64,000 nt of DNA from an uncultured Poribacteria bacterium (GTDB lineage Bacteria; Poribacteria; WGA-4E; WGA-3G), in NCBI GenBank assembly GCA_951813545.1, contig OX638352.1:3240835-3304834 (forward strand), in the 5' to 3' direction. A program made the position numbers and the translations under genes. Shown here piece by piece: positions 42,803 through 51,924 of this stretch (its first letter is position 1; every line of letters starts with the position of its first letter). A model generated the notes under the pieces. That model did no database searches and was not told the origin of the DNA. It worked only from the letters and a program-made list of their open reading frames with translations.

Positions 42803-42873
42803 CTGCCCGGGAAGGACTCGAACCTTCACTACATGGTCCAGAGCCATGCGTCCTACCATTAGACGACCGGGCA
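42803..42873 (-). tRNA. tRNA-Gln (anticodon CTG)
   Basis: A 71-nt cloverleaf on the minus strand. The acceptor arm TGCCCGG pairs with CCGGGCA, the anticodon arm is CATGG-CTCTGGA-CCATG with anticodon CTG, and the T-loop is GGTTCGAGTCC. CCA is not encoded. It is 21 bp upstream of tRNA-Glu in the same unit. Confidence 0.93.
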
Positions 42874-42908
42874 TTGATCCGCATCTGCAGACCCGTTACG
42901 TTTTTTTA

Positions 42909-42938
42909 AGTATATCTTAAATAAACCGTGTTTGTCAA
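42909..42938 (-). promoter_or_regulatory. Promoter of the tRNA-Gln/tRNA-Glu unit
   Basis: On the minus strand TTGACA (42938-42933), an 18-bp spacer and TATACT (42914-42909), about 35 bp before tRNA-Gln. Confidence 0.7.
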
Positions 42939-42957
42939 TTCTTTTTCAAGAATTGAC
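42934..42957. repeat. Perfect inverted repeat overlapping the tRNA -35 box and the nuoN stop
   Basis: GTCAATTCTT (42934-42943) and AAGAATTGAC (42948-42957) with a 4-bp loop. It joins the end of nuoN to the tRNA promoter. Without a T-run after it on the minus strand it is not a standard terminator. Confidence 0.6.
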
Positions 42958-44444
42958 TACATCGGTATGACGGCGACTGAGATATTGGAAAAGGTATAGA
43001 AGATATTCAGGAATCCGATAAGGATCGTTGGGATTACAAAGACGCTTAAGAGGGCAAAAGTCCCCGTAGAAAAGGAGACACTTGTTGCTTCCTCATCGTA
43101 ATCTTCCAGAAACATCGCTTTCACAATGCGAGCATAATAGTAAAGCGAGACGACACTATTTAGCAAACCGACTAAGGCGAGCCAATAGTACCCTTGCTCA
43201 AGGACGGCGGTGAAAAGGAGCCATTTCCCGAAGAACCCGGCGAACGGCGGAATCCCTGCCAGAGAAACGAGGAAAATAACCATTGCCCAAGCGACTAAGG
43301 GGGCGCGTGAGGAAAGCCCGCGGTAACCTTCAATCATCTCACTACCCACCTCATTCGCGATGAGGACAACAACATAGAATGCCCCCAAGTTCATAAAGAG
43401 ATAGACGACGAGGTAGAAAAGGATTGCCCCAACACCTTCAGCACTAAGCAGCACGCCCCCCATCAAGAGGTAACCACCATGAGCAATGCTTGAATATGCC
43501 AACAAACGTTTGACATTCTGCTGAGGAAGTGCCGCAAGATTGCCTACGGTCATCGTCAATGCGGAGACTATTGCTAACATAAAGGGCCAATTAACCGCTT
43601 GCATCAGTTCGGTGCTGCCAAATCCAGCATAAAAAAACCGGATGAACAGCGCAAACCCTGCGGATTTTGAAGCCACAGACAAAAAGGCGGTTATTGGAAT
43701 GGGGGCACCTTCGTAAACATCAGGGGACCACATGTGGAACGGCACTGAGGCTATCTTATACCCTACCCCCGCGAGAACGAAGGTTATCGCAATTAGCACA
43801 GCAAGCGGTGATACCTGTCCAGATGCGAGCAACTCCGTGAGTCGCACACTAATGTGACCAAGATCACCGGAGCCAGCCATCCCGAACAGAAAGGATAACC
43901 CGAAGAGCATCGTTCCAGAGGCGACTGCGCCATACGTGATGTATTTGAAGGCTGCTTCACTTGAACGCGGGTTATGTGTCAAGAAGCCAGCGAGAATATA
44001 GGAGGTCAGGCTTACCGTCTCCAACGAGATAAATATCATCAACAAATTCGTTGACGATGCCATCAGGAACATTCCGAGGGTGATGGCTAACAAAAGCGCA
44101 TAGTATTCACCTTGTAACCGTGCGTCAAGTTCCTCAGAACGGAGAGAAAAGAGAACCGTCGCAGCGGTCGCGAGCAGGAGCAGAATCTTGAAAAAGGTGG
44201 AAAATTCATCAAGTCGGACCATTCCCAAAAAGAGGGAAACAGGATCTGCGTTGCCGAAGGAGAAATGTGTGATAAGGACAGCAGCGAATACACATCCCAG
44301 ACCGACGAGGGACAGGTAGGCAACTGCGATACTCTCTCTATCCTTCACAACAAGATCGAGAAGAACAACAGCAGCGGCAAAAATTACCAATAAGATTTCC
44401 GGGCTGAAATAGAGAAGGCTTTCGATATTGCTTAAGGGTTGCAT
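42957..44444 (-). CDS. nuoN: NADH-quinone oxidoreductase subunit N
   Basis: A 495-residue antiporter-like membrane subunit of respiratory complex I with about 14 transmembrane helices. Family segments include SLETVSLTSYILAGFLTH (glutamate in TM5), FKYITYGAVASGTMLFGLSF, FHMWSPDVYEGAPIPITAFL and AGIPPFAGFFGKWLLFTAVL. It is the last gene of the nuo cluster, 16 bp after nuoM. Confidence 0.95.
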   Translation of the reverse strand: MQPLSNIESLLYFSPEILLVIFAAAVVLLDLVVKDRESIAVAYLSLVGLGCVFAAVLITHFSFGNADPVSLFLGMVRLDEFSTFFKILLLLATAATVLFSLRSEELDARLQGEYYALLLAITLGMFLMASSTNLLMIFISLETVSLTSYILAGFLTHNPRSSEAAFKYITYGAVASGTMLFGLSFLFGMAGSGDLGHISVRLTELLASGQVSPLAVLIAITFVLAGVGYKIASVPFHMWSPDVYEGAPIPITAFLSVASKSAGFALFIRFFYAGFGSTELMQAVNWPFMLAIVSALTMTVGNLAALPQQNVKRLLAYSSIAHGGYLLMGGVLLSAEGVGAILFYLVVYLFMNLGAFYVVVLIANEVGSEMIEGYRGLSSRAPLVAWAMVIFLVSLAGIPPFAGFFGKWLLFTAVLEQGYYWLALVGLLNSVVSLYYYARIVKAMFLEDYDEEATSVSFSTGTFALLSVFVIPTILIGFLNIFYTFSNISVAVIPM

Positions 44445-44460
44445 ACCTTACAAAAACCTC

Positions 44461-45987
44461 CTATATCGCCTGTAGGACGTTTATGAGATTGGTAACGGAT
44501 TCACTGAACATATTGATAGCGAAATTGGGCCAAACACCGAGTACGATGGTTAAGATTCCGAGCGGTGCGAGGGTCAAAATCTCACGTCCATTGATTTCAG
44601 GGAGTGCTTCATATTTCGGGTTGAGGTTCCCTAAGAAAACCCTTTGAAGCGTCCAGAGGAAGTATGCCGCACCAACGACAATACCTATTGTGGACAGGAT
44701 AGTTAACATCTTGAATTTTTCGTAAGCACCGAGTAAGGAGAGTGCTTCTCCGACGAATCCGCTTAAGCCGGGCAGTCCCAAAGATGCCATGAATGCGAGA
44801 GTCGTAATGCCGGTAAAGACAGGCATTTTACTCCCTAAGCCACCGAAGCCATTAATCTCACGGTGGTGTGCCCTGTCGTAGAGAACGCCGACAAGCAAGA
44901 AGAGCATCGCACTGATAACACCGTGGTTAAACATCTGGAGAATCGCACCGGTGATACCCTCTGAATTTCGAGCGGCAAGTCCTAAGATGACAAAACCCAT
45001 GTGTCCGATACTGGAATACGCCACCAGTTTCTTAAAGTCAGTTTGTGCCAACGCGCAGAAGGAACCGTAGACGATATTAATAAACCCAAGAAGCGCGAGA
45101 CTATTGCCCAAAAAACCATCCCCGTTGGTAAAGTGGTGTAAACCTTGCGGGAACATCGCCATGTTTACCCGAACCAGCCCGTAAGTTCCCATCTTTAGGA
45201 GGATACCTGCAAGGATGACGCTGATGGCTGTAGGGGCTTCAACGTGCGCATCGGGCAGCCATGTATGGAAGGGGAAGATCGGCACCTTAACGGCAAACCC
45301 GATAAAGAAACCGACAAATACCCATATTTGGAAGTGTTGATCGGCGAGGGCGTGTCCTTGTGTAGCGGCTAAGGTGATGAGTGTCGGAATATCAAATGTT
45401 CGCAAGCCATCAGCCACTCCGTTAACGACATTGCTATTGAGGTAGACGGCTATCATCGCGACCAGCATTAGCACACTACCGAAGAGCGTATACAGAAAGA
45501 ACTTAATCGCAGCGTATTCGCGACGCGGTCCACCCCATATACCGATAAGGAAGTACATCGGCAGTAGTGTCAGTTCAAAGAAAACATAGAAGAGAAAGAG
45601 ATCTAAGGCAGCGAAGAACCCCAGCATCCCCGTCTCAAGTAACAGGAACAACGCCATATACGCCTTGATCCCTTTTTCGATGTTACGCCACGAAGCAATA
45701 ACACAGATGGGACCTAAGAGGGCAGTGAGGAGTAAAAGGGTTACGCTAAGTCCATCAATGCCGATATGATACTGGATATTAAATGCCTGAATCCAAGGCA
45801 CATTAACGACATACTGCGTTCCAGCAGTCGAGCGATCGTAGGATATGAATAAAGCGACTGCGAGTGCAAGCGGAATGAGTGTAAAAAGAAGCGTAACGCG
45901 CTTAACCAATTCCTCCGACTCGCGCGGCAGAAGTAAGACAACAATCATCCCGACCAACGGGACAAAAATCATTAGGGACAATAACAT
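44461..45987 (-). CDS. nuoM: NADH-quinone oxidoreductase subunit M
   Basis: A 508-residue antiporter-like proton-pumping subunit of complex I. Landmarks are FYVFFELTLLPMYFLIGIWG (TM5 Glu), FPFHTWLPDAHVEAPTAISV, ILAGILLKMGTYGLVR (pump Lys) and YSSIGHMGFVILG. It lies between nuoL and nuoN in standard order. Confidence 0.96.
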   Translation of the reverse strand: MLLSLMIFVPLVGMIVVLLLPRESEELVKRVTLLFTLIPLALAVALFISYDRSTAGTQYVVNVPWIQAFNIQYHIGIDGLSVTLLLLTALLGPICVIASWRNIEKGIKAYMALFLLLETGMLGFFAALDLFLFYVFFELTLLPMYFLIGIWGGPRREYAAIKFFLYTLFGSVLMLVAMIAVYLNSNVVNGVADGLRTFDIPTLITLAATQGHALADQHFQIWVFVGFFIGFAVKVPIFPFHTWLPDAHVEAPTAISVILAGILLKMGTYGLVRVNMAMFPQGLHHFTNGDGFLGNSLALLGFINIVYGSFCALAQTDFKKLVAYSSIGHMGFVILGLAARNSEGITGAILQMFNHGVISAMLFLLVGVLYDRAHHREINGFGGLGSKMPVFTGITTLAFMASLGLPGLSGFVGEALSLLGAYEKFKMLTILSTIGIVVGAAYFLWTLQRVFLGNLNPKYEALPEINGREILTLAPLGILTIVLGVWPNFAINMFSESVTNLINVLQAI

Positions 45988-46023
45988 CTCGTGGGAATCC
46001 TCCTTCTCCCATCAAAAGGGCAG

Positions 46024-48276
46024 CTACAACGCCCGGAAAATTAAGATTAACAACACAATTCCAGCCAGCACGACGAAAAGATACGTTTGAATTGCTCCGG
46101 TCTGAATACGACGGATTCTTCCACCGACTGCCCAAGTGACTTCTGCAACTCGGTTAACGATGCCATCAACGACGCGGTTGTCAAAAAAGCCGACGAATAC
46201 GGCGAGGAAGTCGCGCGTTAAACGCCCGACACCGTTGACGATACCATCAACAACACTCCCATCGAATTGGGCAAAGAGTCGTGCTTTCCAGACCGTCAAC
46301 GCAACCAATACACCGTCGTAAAATTCGTCAAAGTAGTATTTGTGCCAGAACAGGTTGTAGAGCGGTCGGAACGAGTTCGCCACCGACTCCGCAGACAAGG
46401 TTCGCCTATGATAAAACAACCATGAAAGGAGTATGCCCAACCCCGCGACGCAGATCGACAGCACCATTGCGATATCATGTGCAGGGCTGTGCCCATGATG
46501 TTCTCCATCTACGTGTGTGTCGTGTCCAGCTTCCTCAGCTGCAACCGCTTCAGAAACACCAAAAAGTGATAGCGCGAAACCCTTCCCTTCTGTTTTACTG
46601 TCCGGTGAGACATGAGCATGTTGCGGCGCATAGAGATGTGGTTGTTCTGGCGGTTTAACGTAGTCCGCGTTGAACCAGAACTTATTAACGACAGGAAAAC
46701 TCAGAACAGCCAAAATGAGAAGCGGCACAGTCATTGACAGTGGGGACTCATGTGCCATGTTGTGCATCTCTTGATTGCGCGGTTCTCCGAAAAATGTCAT
46801 GAAGATCAGTCGGAACATATAGAACGCTGTAATTCCAGCGGCAAGGAGTGCCATACCGAACAGGAGATAGTGATGGACGGAGTTCCATTCCATCGCACGC
46901 TCCAGCACGCCCCCTAAAATAGCGTCCTTGCTCCAGAACCCGGAGAAGACGAAAGGTACGCCAGAGATAGACAACGTCGCAATGAGCATTGTAACAAACG
47001 TAATTGGCATCTTGTGGCGAAGTCCACCCATGTTCCGCATATCTTGGTCGGGCGGTATCTCGGAGCCGTGAGCGTGTACTAAATCGTGATCGCCGTGTTC
47101 ATGGTCATGTCCGTGTGCGTCATCGTCCCCGTGTGCATGTTCGTGTGTATCGTGGTCCTCGTGTGCGTGATCGTGTTCATCATCATGCGCGTGGGCATGC
47201 ATCGCGTGGAAAGCGTGAATGACGCTTCCTGAACCAAGAAACAGCAATGCTTTGAAAAAAGCATGGGTAGTAAGGTGAAAGAGTCCTGCGACATAACTAC
47301 CAACCCCAATCCCCAGCATCATATATCCAAGTTGGCTAACTGTAGAGTATGCCAAAACCCGTTTAATATCGAAACGAACGATAGCAATCGTCGCGGCGAC
47401 GATCGCGGTAATACCACCGATATACGCGATGACGAGAGACGAGGTTTCTGTCAAAATAGGGAACATCCGCGCGGTGAGATATACGCCAGCGGCAACCATC
47501 GTGGCAGCGTGAATCAAAGCACTAACAGGTGTGGGACCCTCCATCGCATCGGGCAACCATGTATGCAGAGGCACCTGTGCGGATTTACCGACAGCACCAC
47601 AAAAGATGAGGACACCCGCGATAGAAAGCCATACCATATCGCCTGTGTTTAAACTCGCAGCGAGGGTAAAAATACCACCTTCTCCGTAGAGCGAGAGCGT
47701 CTTAAATTTGGTGAAGAGCATCATCATACCGATAAACATGCCGACATCACCGACGCGCGTTGTCAGAAACGCCTTTTTACAAGCATTCGCAGCGGAGTCT
47801 TTTTCAAACCAGAAACCGATGAGTAGATAGGAGCAAAGTCCAACAAGCTCCCAGCCGATGTAGATGCCGAGGAGGTTATCCGATACAACCAGAAAAAGCA
47901 TCGAAAAGGAGAAAAGTGACAGGAAGGCAAAAAACCGTGGGTATCTTGGGTCGCCGTGCATGTACCCTATGGAAAAAATATGGACGAGACTACTGACTAA
48001 CGTGACAACAAGCAGCATGATCGCCGTGACGCTGTCCAAGTAAAAGCCCATGGAGAACGTAATACTACCGAGTGAAATCCACTTAACAGTATGTGTCTCT
48101 GGATTGGGCACCACCTCTCGCAAGAGCAAAAGCGAGCAGACGAATCCAACGAGCATTGCCGCTGTGGACAGGTAGTCCTGTCTGGGAAAACTCCGTTTCG
48201 CCAAGCCCAAAAGTCCAAAGATAGCAAAGGCAGCAAGGGGGCAGAGCAAGATGAGACTTATTAAAGGAACAACCAT
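46024..48276 (-). CDS. nuoL: NADH-quinone oxidoreductase subunit L with His-rich insertion
   Basis: A 750-residue subunit, about 100 residues longer than usual. Conserved parts are IYIGWELVGLCSYLLIGFWF, VPLHTWLPDAMEGPTPVSAL, IHAATMVAAGVYL and YSTVSQLGYMMLG. The extra length is largely a His/Asp/Glu-rich insertion at about residues 355-403 (HAHAHDDEHDHAHEDHDTHE and onward), placed just before QDMRNMGGLRHKMP, a loop that faces the aqueous phase. A second His-rich stretch (HDTHVDGEHHGHSPAHD) lies near residue 590. These could bind metal such as zinc, nickel or iron. The C-terminal long helix and last TM segment are present. Confidence 0.95.
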   Translation of the reverse strand: MVVPLISLILLCPLAAFAIFGLLGLAKRSFPRQDYLSTAAMLVGFVCSLLLLREVVPNPETHTVKWISLGSITFSMGFYLDSVTAIMLLVVTLVSSLVHIFSIGYMHGDPRYPRFFAFLSLFSFSMLFLVVSDNLLGIYIGWELVGLCSYLLIGFWFEKDSAANACKKAFLTTRVGDVGMFIGMMMLFTKFKTLSLYGEGGIFTLAASLNTGDMVWLSIAGVLIFCGAVGKSAQVPLHTWLPDAMEGPTPVSALIHAATMVAAGVYLTARMFPILTETSSLVIAYIGGITAIVAATIAIVRFDIKRVLAYSTVSQLGYMMLGIGVGSYVAGLFHLTTHAFFKALLFLGSGSVIHAFHAMHAHAHDDEHDHAHEDHDTHEHAHGDDDAHGHDHEHGDHDLVHAHGSEIPPDQDMRNMGGLRHKMPITFVTMLIATLSISGVPFVFSGFWSKDAILGGVLERAMEWNSVHHYLLFGMALLAAGITAFYMFRLIFMTFFGEPRNQEMHNMAHESPLSMTVPLLILAVLSFPVVNKFWFNADYVKPPEQPHLYAPQHAHVSPDSKTEGKGFALSLFGVSEAVAAEEAGHDTHVDGEHHGHSPAHDIAMVLSICVAGLGILLSWLFYHRRTLSAESVANSFRPLYNLFWHKYYFDEFYDGVLVALTVWKARLFAQFDGSVVDGIVNGVGRLTRDFLAVFVGFFDNRVVDGIVNRVAEVTWAVGGRIRRIQTGAIQTYLFVVLAGIVLLILIFRAL

Positions 48277-48304
48277 ATTTTTCTCTTTAAGCCTTTCCTT
48301 AATT

Positions 48305-48613
48305 TTAACCCTTTAGGGTATCCACGTCGTTGGGACGTATACTACCGAATTCGCGGTAGATAGCGAGAATAATCGCTAAAAAGACAGCAGCTTCTGCTGC
48401 AGCGAGCACAATCCCAAAAATCGCAATAACCTGTCCGCTGATGTCCTCCGGCGGTGTCATAAAACGCGAAAACGCCGCAAAGTTCAGATTACATGAATTA
48501 AGAATAAGTTCAATACCCATCAAAATACTGATGGCGTTCCGCCGGGTCAAGACAGCAAAAATACCGAGCGTGAATAGAATCGCACTGATGACAAGATAGT
48601 GTTGTAAAGTCAT
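48305..48613 (-). CDS. nuoK: NADH-quinone oxidoreductase subunit K
   Basis: A 102-residue subunit with three transmembrane helices. Diagnostic segments are RRNAISILMGIELILNSCNL (TM2 Glu) and QVIAIFGIVLAAAEAAVFLA (second conserved Glu). It sits between nuoJ and nuoL in standard order. Confidence 0.96.
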   Translation of the reverse strand: MTLQHYLVISAILFTLGIFAVLTRRNAISILMGIELILNSCNLNFAAFSRFMTPPEDISGQVIAIFGIVLAAAEAAVFLAIILAIYREFGSIRPNDVDTLKG

Positions 48614-48660
48614 TTTTCTTTTTTCGTAGGAGCGATCTCTGAATCACGACTCTCCCAGAT

Positions 48661-49179
48661 TTAGTCCCTAATCTCCTTTCGGGAAATCATGGCGGCTCCG
48701 ATTAACGCGACTAAAAGTAACACGGAAACAACCTCAAACGGGAGGAGAAACGGTCCGTTCAGAATCAGTTCACCAATGCGCTCGGTCGTTGGTGGAAGTT
48801 TCGTGCCATCATCGGTAAGATTTTTCCACGCTGGTGTATTCGCGATAACGGTTAAGAGCAGCATGAGAAGTGCCACAGCAACCAGACCGCCGAGTAGGAG
48901 TTGTCCGCGTTCAATATGAATGCGCATCTCCAAGCGTCCACTTGTCATCATAACACCGAATAGGATGAGAACAAGTATGCCGCCGACATAGACAATCACC
49001 TGTGTTGCGGCGAGAAAGTCAGCCTGTAAAAAGACATAAAGTCCCGCGACACCAAAGAGCGTCACCATGAGCGAAAACGCCGCGTGGACGATGTTTCGTA
49101 CCGTGACAACAACGAGTGCCGATGCAATCGTCAAGAACGCGAACCCGTAAAAAATAAATGTTTTAAGTGTAAATTCCAT
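48661..49179 (-). CDS. nuoJ: NADH-quinone oxidoreductase subunit J
   Basis: A 172-residue membrane subunit with five hydrophobic segments, including VRNIVHAAFSLMVTLFGVAG and QVIVYVGGILVLILFGVMMT (the TM3 region with the pi-bulge glycines). It follows nuoI after a 200-bp spacer that holds a perfect inverted repeat. Confidence 0.94.
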   Translation of the reverse strand: MEFTLKTFIFYGFAFLTIASALVVVTVRNIVHAAFSLMVTLFGVAGLYVFLQADFLAATQVIVYVGGILVLILFGVMMTSGRLEMRIHIERGQLLLGGLVAVALLMLLLTVIANTPAWKNLTDDGTKLPPTTERIGELILNGPFLLPFEVVSVLLLVALIGAAMISRKEIRD

Positions 49180-49240
49180 TCTTTTAATTTAGCGCAAGCG
49201 AATTGTCGGGATTACTTGGCGTGCAGCTCCTATTTTCAGG

Positions 49241-49270
49241 GCAGCACTGCTGCCGTTGTTGCAGTGCTGC
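49241..49270 (+). repeat. Perfect inverted repeat between nuoI and nuoJ
   Basis: GCAGCACTGC (49241-49250) and GCAGTGCTGC (49261-49270) around tgccgttgtt. On the plus strand it is followed by gggcttttgccaattttttt, so it would resemble a terminator only for plus-strand transcription, opposite to the operon. It may be a dispersed repeat or an RNA-stability hairpin. Confidence 0.55.
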
Positions 49271-49379
49271 GGGCTTTTGCCAATTTTTTTAGTTTTTTAG
49301 GGTTGTCAGAACAAGAAGTGCAGAAACCCCATTCAATAAGAATTAAATTTGTAACGCCAGGTCCTACGTCATAAACCTG

Positions 49380-50099
49380 CTAATCCGCGGCATCTGCCTC
49401 TCCGGTATCGCCTTTATCGTACATCTCCTGCTTGTCAAAATTGAAGATGAGATCTGACCGGTCGAATTTAGAGTATTCAATTCCGGCGAGTGTATCCTTC
49501 ATCGTAAGGCACTCTGTCGGACAGACTTCGGTGCAAAGCCCGCAATACATGCAGAGGGACATATCAATATCGAACCGATCCAAGTAGAAAACAACTGGAT
49601 TTCGTGTGACGACGCGTGATACCTCGTCAGTGGCAAAGGTCTGGATTCGACTCCCATCCGCTGATGTCTCAAGACGATCTACAACTTCTTGGGGACCTTG
49701 GCGAGAGGTAACATTTGTAAGTGTTATCGAATCTTCCGACGAAAAATTCTTTTCGTCGCCTTCAATGATGCCGATGACTTCGCGTCCGTCTTTGAAGTGC
49801 ACAACATTCATACTATCCCAGAGTTGCTCACCTTTCGGGAGTTTGGTGGCATCAATAGCGATACAATCAACCGGACAGATCATCTCGCATTTTTTGCATC
49901 CGATACAATCTTCAGTACGGTTATAGAGCTGCCCGCGATAACCTTTCGGAATTTCTCGGACGTTCCGTTTCTTTTCATAGTCGTGTTCGTAGGGGTATTG
50001 ATGTGTGACGTTTGGTTCAAAGAACTGTCTGATTGTCACCCGCATTCCTACAAGAACGGTATAAACGCCTCTATAGATGTTTCGTATGTATTTGTCCAT
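49380..50099 (-). CDS. nuoI: NADH-quinone oxidoreductase subunit I with extended inter-cluster region
   Basis: A 239-residue iron-sulfur subunit that holds clusters N6a and N6b. Both 4Fe-4S motifs are intact: C65, C68, C71, C75 (CIGCKKCEMICP) and C183, C186, C189, C193 (CMYCGLCTEVCP). The two motifs are about 108 residues apart rather than the usual 30 or so, because of an acidic insertion (GIIEGDEKNFSSEDSITLTN and following). The amphipathic N-terminal helix and the YRGQLYN segment are typical. 213 bp separate it from nuoH. Confidence 0.93.
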   Translation of the reverse strand: MDKYIRNIYRGVYTVLVGMRVTIRQFFEPNVTHQYPYEHDYEKKRNVREIPKGYRGQLYNRTEDCIGCKKCEMICPVDCIAIDATKLPKGEQLWDSMNVVHFKDGREVIGIIEGDEKNFSSEDSITLTNVTSRQGPQEVVDRLETSADGSRIQTFATDEVSRVVTRNPVVFYLDRFDIDMSLCMYCGLCTEVCPTECLTMKDTLAGIEYSKFDRSDLIFNFDKQEMYDKGDTGEADAAD

Positions 50100-50108
50100 T
50101 TTTCTAAT

Positions 50109-50123
50109 TTTCCTTGCGGTTCG
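50109..50123. repeat. Dispersed 15-mer, copy 2
   Basis: tttccttgcggttcg, identical to 21687-21701. It lies in the 213-bp nuoH-nuoI spacer, which also contains CCCGT-aatgaatag-ACGGG followed by TTTTT near 50250-50275 in plus orientation; nothing coding is seen there. Confidence 0.5.
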
Positions 50124-50312
50124 GTCAGATACGTTTTATGAAAGAACGCCTCTCCATATATCCAGTCTGGGCAATGCTTGGGCTTACGATCTTTGTGTTG
50201 TAAACTCGATCCATCTTTTTATGGAGACTCGCTTAATTAGAAACCTGCCCGTAATGAATAGACGGGTTTTTGCTTGGGTGTTTCCTTAGTCGAGTGTCCA
50301 TAAATTAAAACT

Positions 50313-51581
50313 CTAACTTGGTTGTGGTGCTGGTCTCTGCCCAAGGCTCCGTCCAGCAATTTTATACGCACCGATAAGCCCAATATAAATAATTGCGCAG
50401 CTAATACTCGTACTAATCAAGGTGTCCTCTGGGAAGATAAGCCCCCAAATACCGGTCCCTAAGATATTAAAGAAAGCGATGGGGATGAAGTATTTCCAAC
50501 AGAGATTCATAAGCTGATCTACTCGTAGGCGCGGCAGTGTCCATCTCAACCACATCATCAAGAAGACGAGTGCAAGGGTTTTGATAACGAAACCGGGAAA
50601 TCCACCGAGGATATCGTACCCGGGCAAAACGCCCTCCCAACCGCCAAGGAAAAGCGTCACAGCGATTGCACTGACGGCAAACATATTTGCATATTCAGCA
50701 ATAAAGAAGAGAGCGAAGCGCATTCCGCTATACTCGGTATGGAAACCGGCAACGATTTCCGACTCAGCTTCTGGCAAATCAAAAGGTGTCCGGTTTACCT
50801 CAGCAATAGAAGAGATGAAAAAGATAAAGAATGCAATAAAGGTAAACGGCGTTCGGAAAATGAGCCAACTGAAAATACCGTTGGACTGACTCGCCACAAT
50901 CTCATGCATGCTTAAACTTTCCACGAGCATGACAATCGTCAGGATGGAGAGACCGAGCGGGATTTCATAACTAACAATCTGGGCGGCGGAGCGTAAAGAA
51001 CCTAACAGCGACCATTTGCTGTTGGAGGACCAACCTGCCATAATCACCCCCATGACAATCACAGAGGAAATCGCCATGATATAGAAGATGCCGATATTAA
51101 AGTCGCTCACCAAGATATTTTGACCAAAAGGTATTGCAGCAAAAACAGCAAAAGAACATGCAAAAATGATATAGGGGGCAAGGAGGAAAAGGAATTTATC
51201 ACCTTGTGGCGGGATAAAATCCTCTTTGAAGATGAGTTTTACACCGTCGGCTAACGTTTGAAGTGTACCCCACGGTCCAACTCGCATAGGACCTGTTCGG
51301 TTCTGAAAACGGGCGGCAACTTTTCGTTCTGCAAGCACTAATACCAAGGGGAGTAGTGGAACGACTCCAACGAAAATGCCTGCACAGGCAAACATTACGA
51401 GAACTGTGCCTAACTCTTCAGGAAAATGTGCAGCGACCGCTTCTGGCAGTCGTGGGATTAAAACATTCTGTATGAATTCCTCTGCCCAATTGAGTTTATC
51501 TTGTAGGTTTATATTGGGAAAGAAATTCTCAGATACATTGAAATCTGGGAAACCTACAAACATCGCCCTAAAATCCGACAT
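50313..51581 (-). CDS. nuoH: NADH-quinone oxidoreductase subunit H
   Basis: A 422-residue subunit that forms part of the quinone-binding site. Hallmarks are ERKVAARFQNRTGPMRVGPW, KEDFIPPQGDKFLF and VNRTPFDLPEAESEIVAGF. It has about eight or nine transmembrane helices plus an N-terminal extension of about 60 residues before the conserved core. It follows an unidentified 102-residue membrane protein gene in the cluster. Confidence 0.95.
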   Translation of the reverse strand: MSDFRAMFVGFPDFNVSENFFPNINLQDKLNWAEEFIQNVLIPRLPEAVAAHFPEELGTVLVMFACAGIFVGVVPLLPLVLVLAERKVAARFQNRTGPMRVGPWGTLQTLADGVKLIFKEDFIPPQGDKFLFLLAPYIIFACSFAVFAAIPFGQNILVSDFNIGIFYIMAISSVIVMGVIMAGWSSNSKWSLLGSLRSAAQIVSYEIPLGLSILTIVMLVESLSMHEIVASQSNGIFSWLIFRTPFTFIAFFIFFISSIAEVNRTPFDLPEAESEIVAGFHTEYSGMRFALFFIAEYANMFAVSAIAVTLFLGGWEGVLPGYDILGGFPGFVIKTLALVFLMMWLRWTLPRLRVDQLMNLCWKYFIPIAFFNILGTGIWGLIFPEDTLISTSISCAIIYIGLIGAYKIAGRSLGQRPAPQPS

Positions 51582-51590
51582 CCAATCTCC

Positions 51591-51899
51591 TTATCCGGCA
51601 AGCAAAAATTCGCCAATTTCCAAAATCCAGTCTACAGTCACGATAGCCCCTGCTAATAGGAGGGCCCATCGCAAAAATCTGTTCTGAGGCAGCAATGATG
51701 GCAAGTTTGAAAACAGTTGTTGTCCCGGTTCAGAACGGTGTACTATCTCGAATAAACACAAGGCACCGATAAAAACTAAGCCAACTATTGCAGATATAAT
51801 TTCAGTGTCGGTCAAAAAATGAACTATGGTACAGCCCGAAACGGTTATAACACTGGCCCATCCTAAGACATTTACTTGTCTCTTCGTCGTAATTCTCAC
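51591..51899 (-). CDS. Small membrane protein inside the nuo cluster
   Basis: A 102-residue protein with about three hydrophobic segments (LGWASVITVSGCTIVHFL, IISAIVGLVFIGALCLFEIV, WALLLAGAIVTVDWILEIG). It sits between nuoD and nuoH, nine bases from nuoH and 25 from nuoD, where no standard complex I gene belongs. It may be an accessory or assembly factor. No recognised family. Confidence 0.75.
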   Translation of the reverse strand: MRITTKRQVNVLGWASVITVSGCTIVHFLTDTEIISAIVGLVFIGALCLFEIVHRSEPGQQLFSNLPSLLPQNRFLRWALLLAGAIVTVDWILEIGEFLLAG

Positions 51900-51924
51900 C
51901 GTTTAACTCCATTATGCGGTGTAT

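Noticed and set aside
49241..49300. A rho-independent terminator inside the nuo operon
   Set aside because: The T-run follows the hairpin only on the plus strand, while the operon runs on the minus strand, and nuoJ-N must be transcribed. Kept as a repeat, not a terminator.
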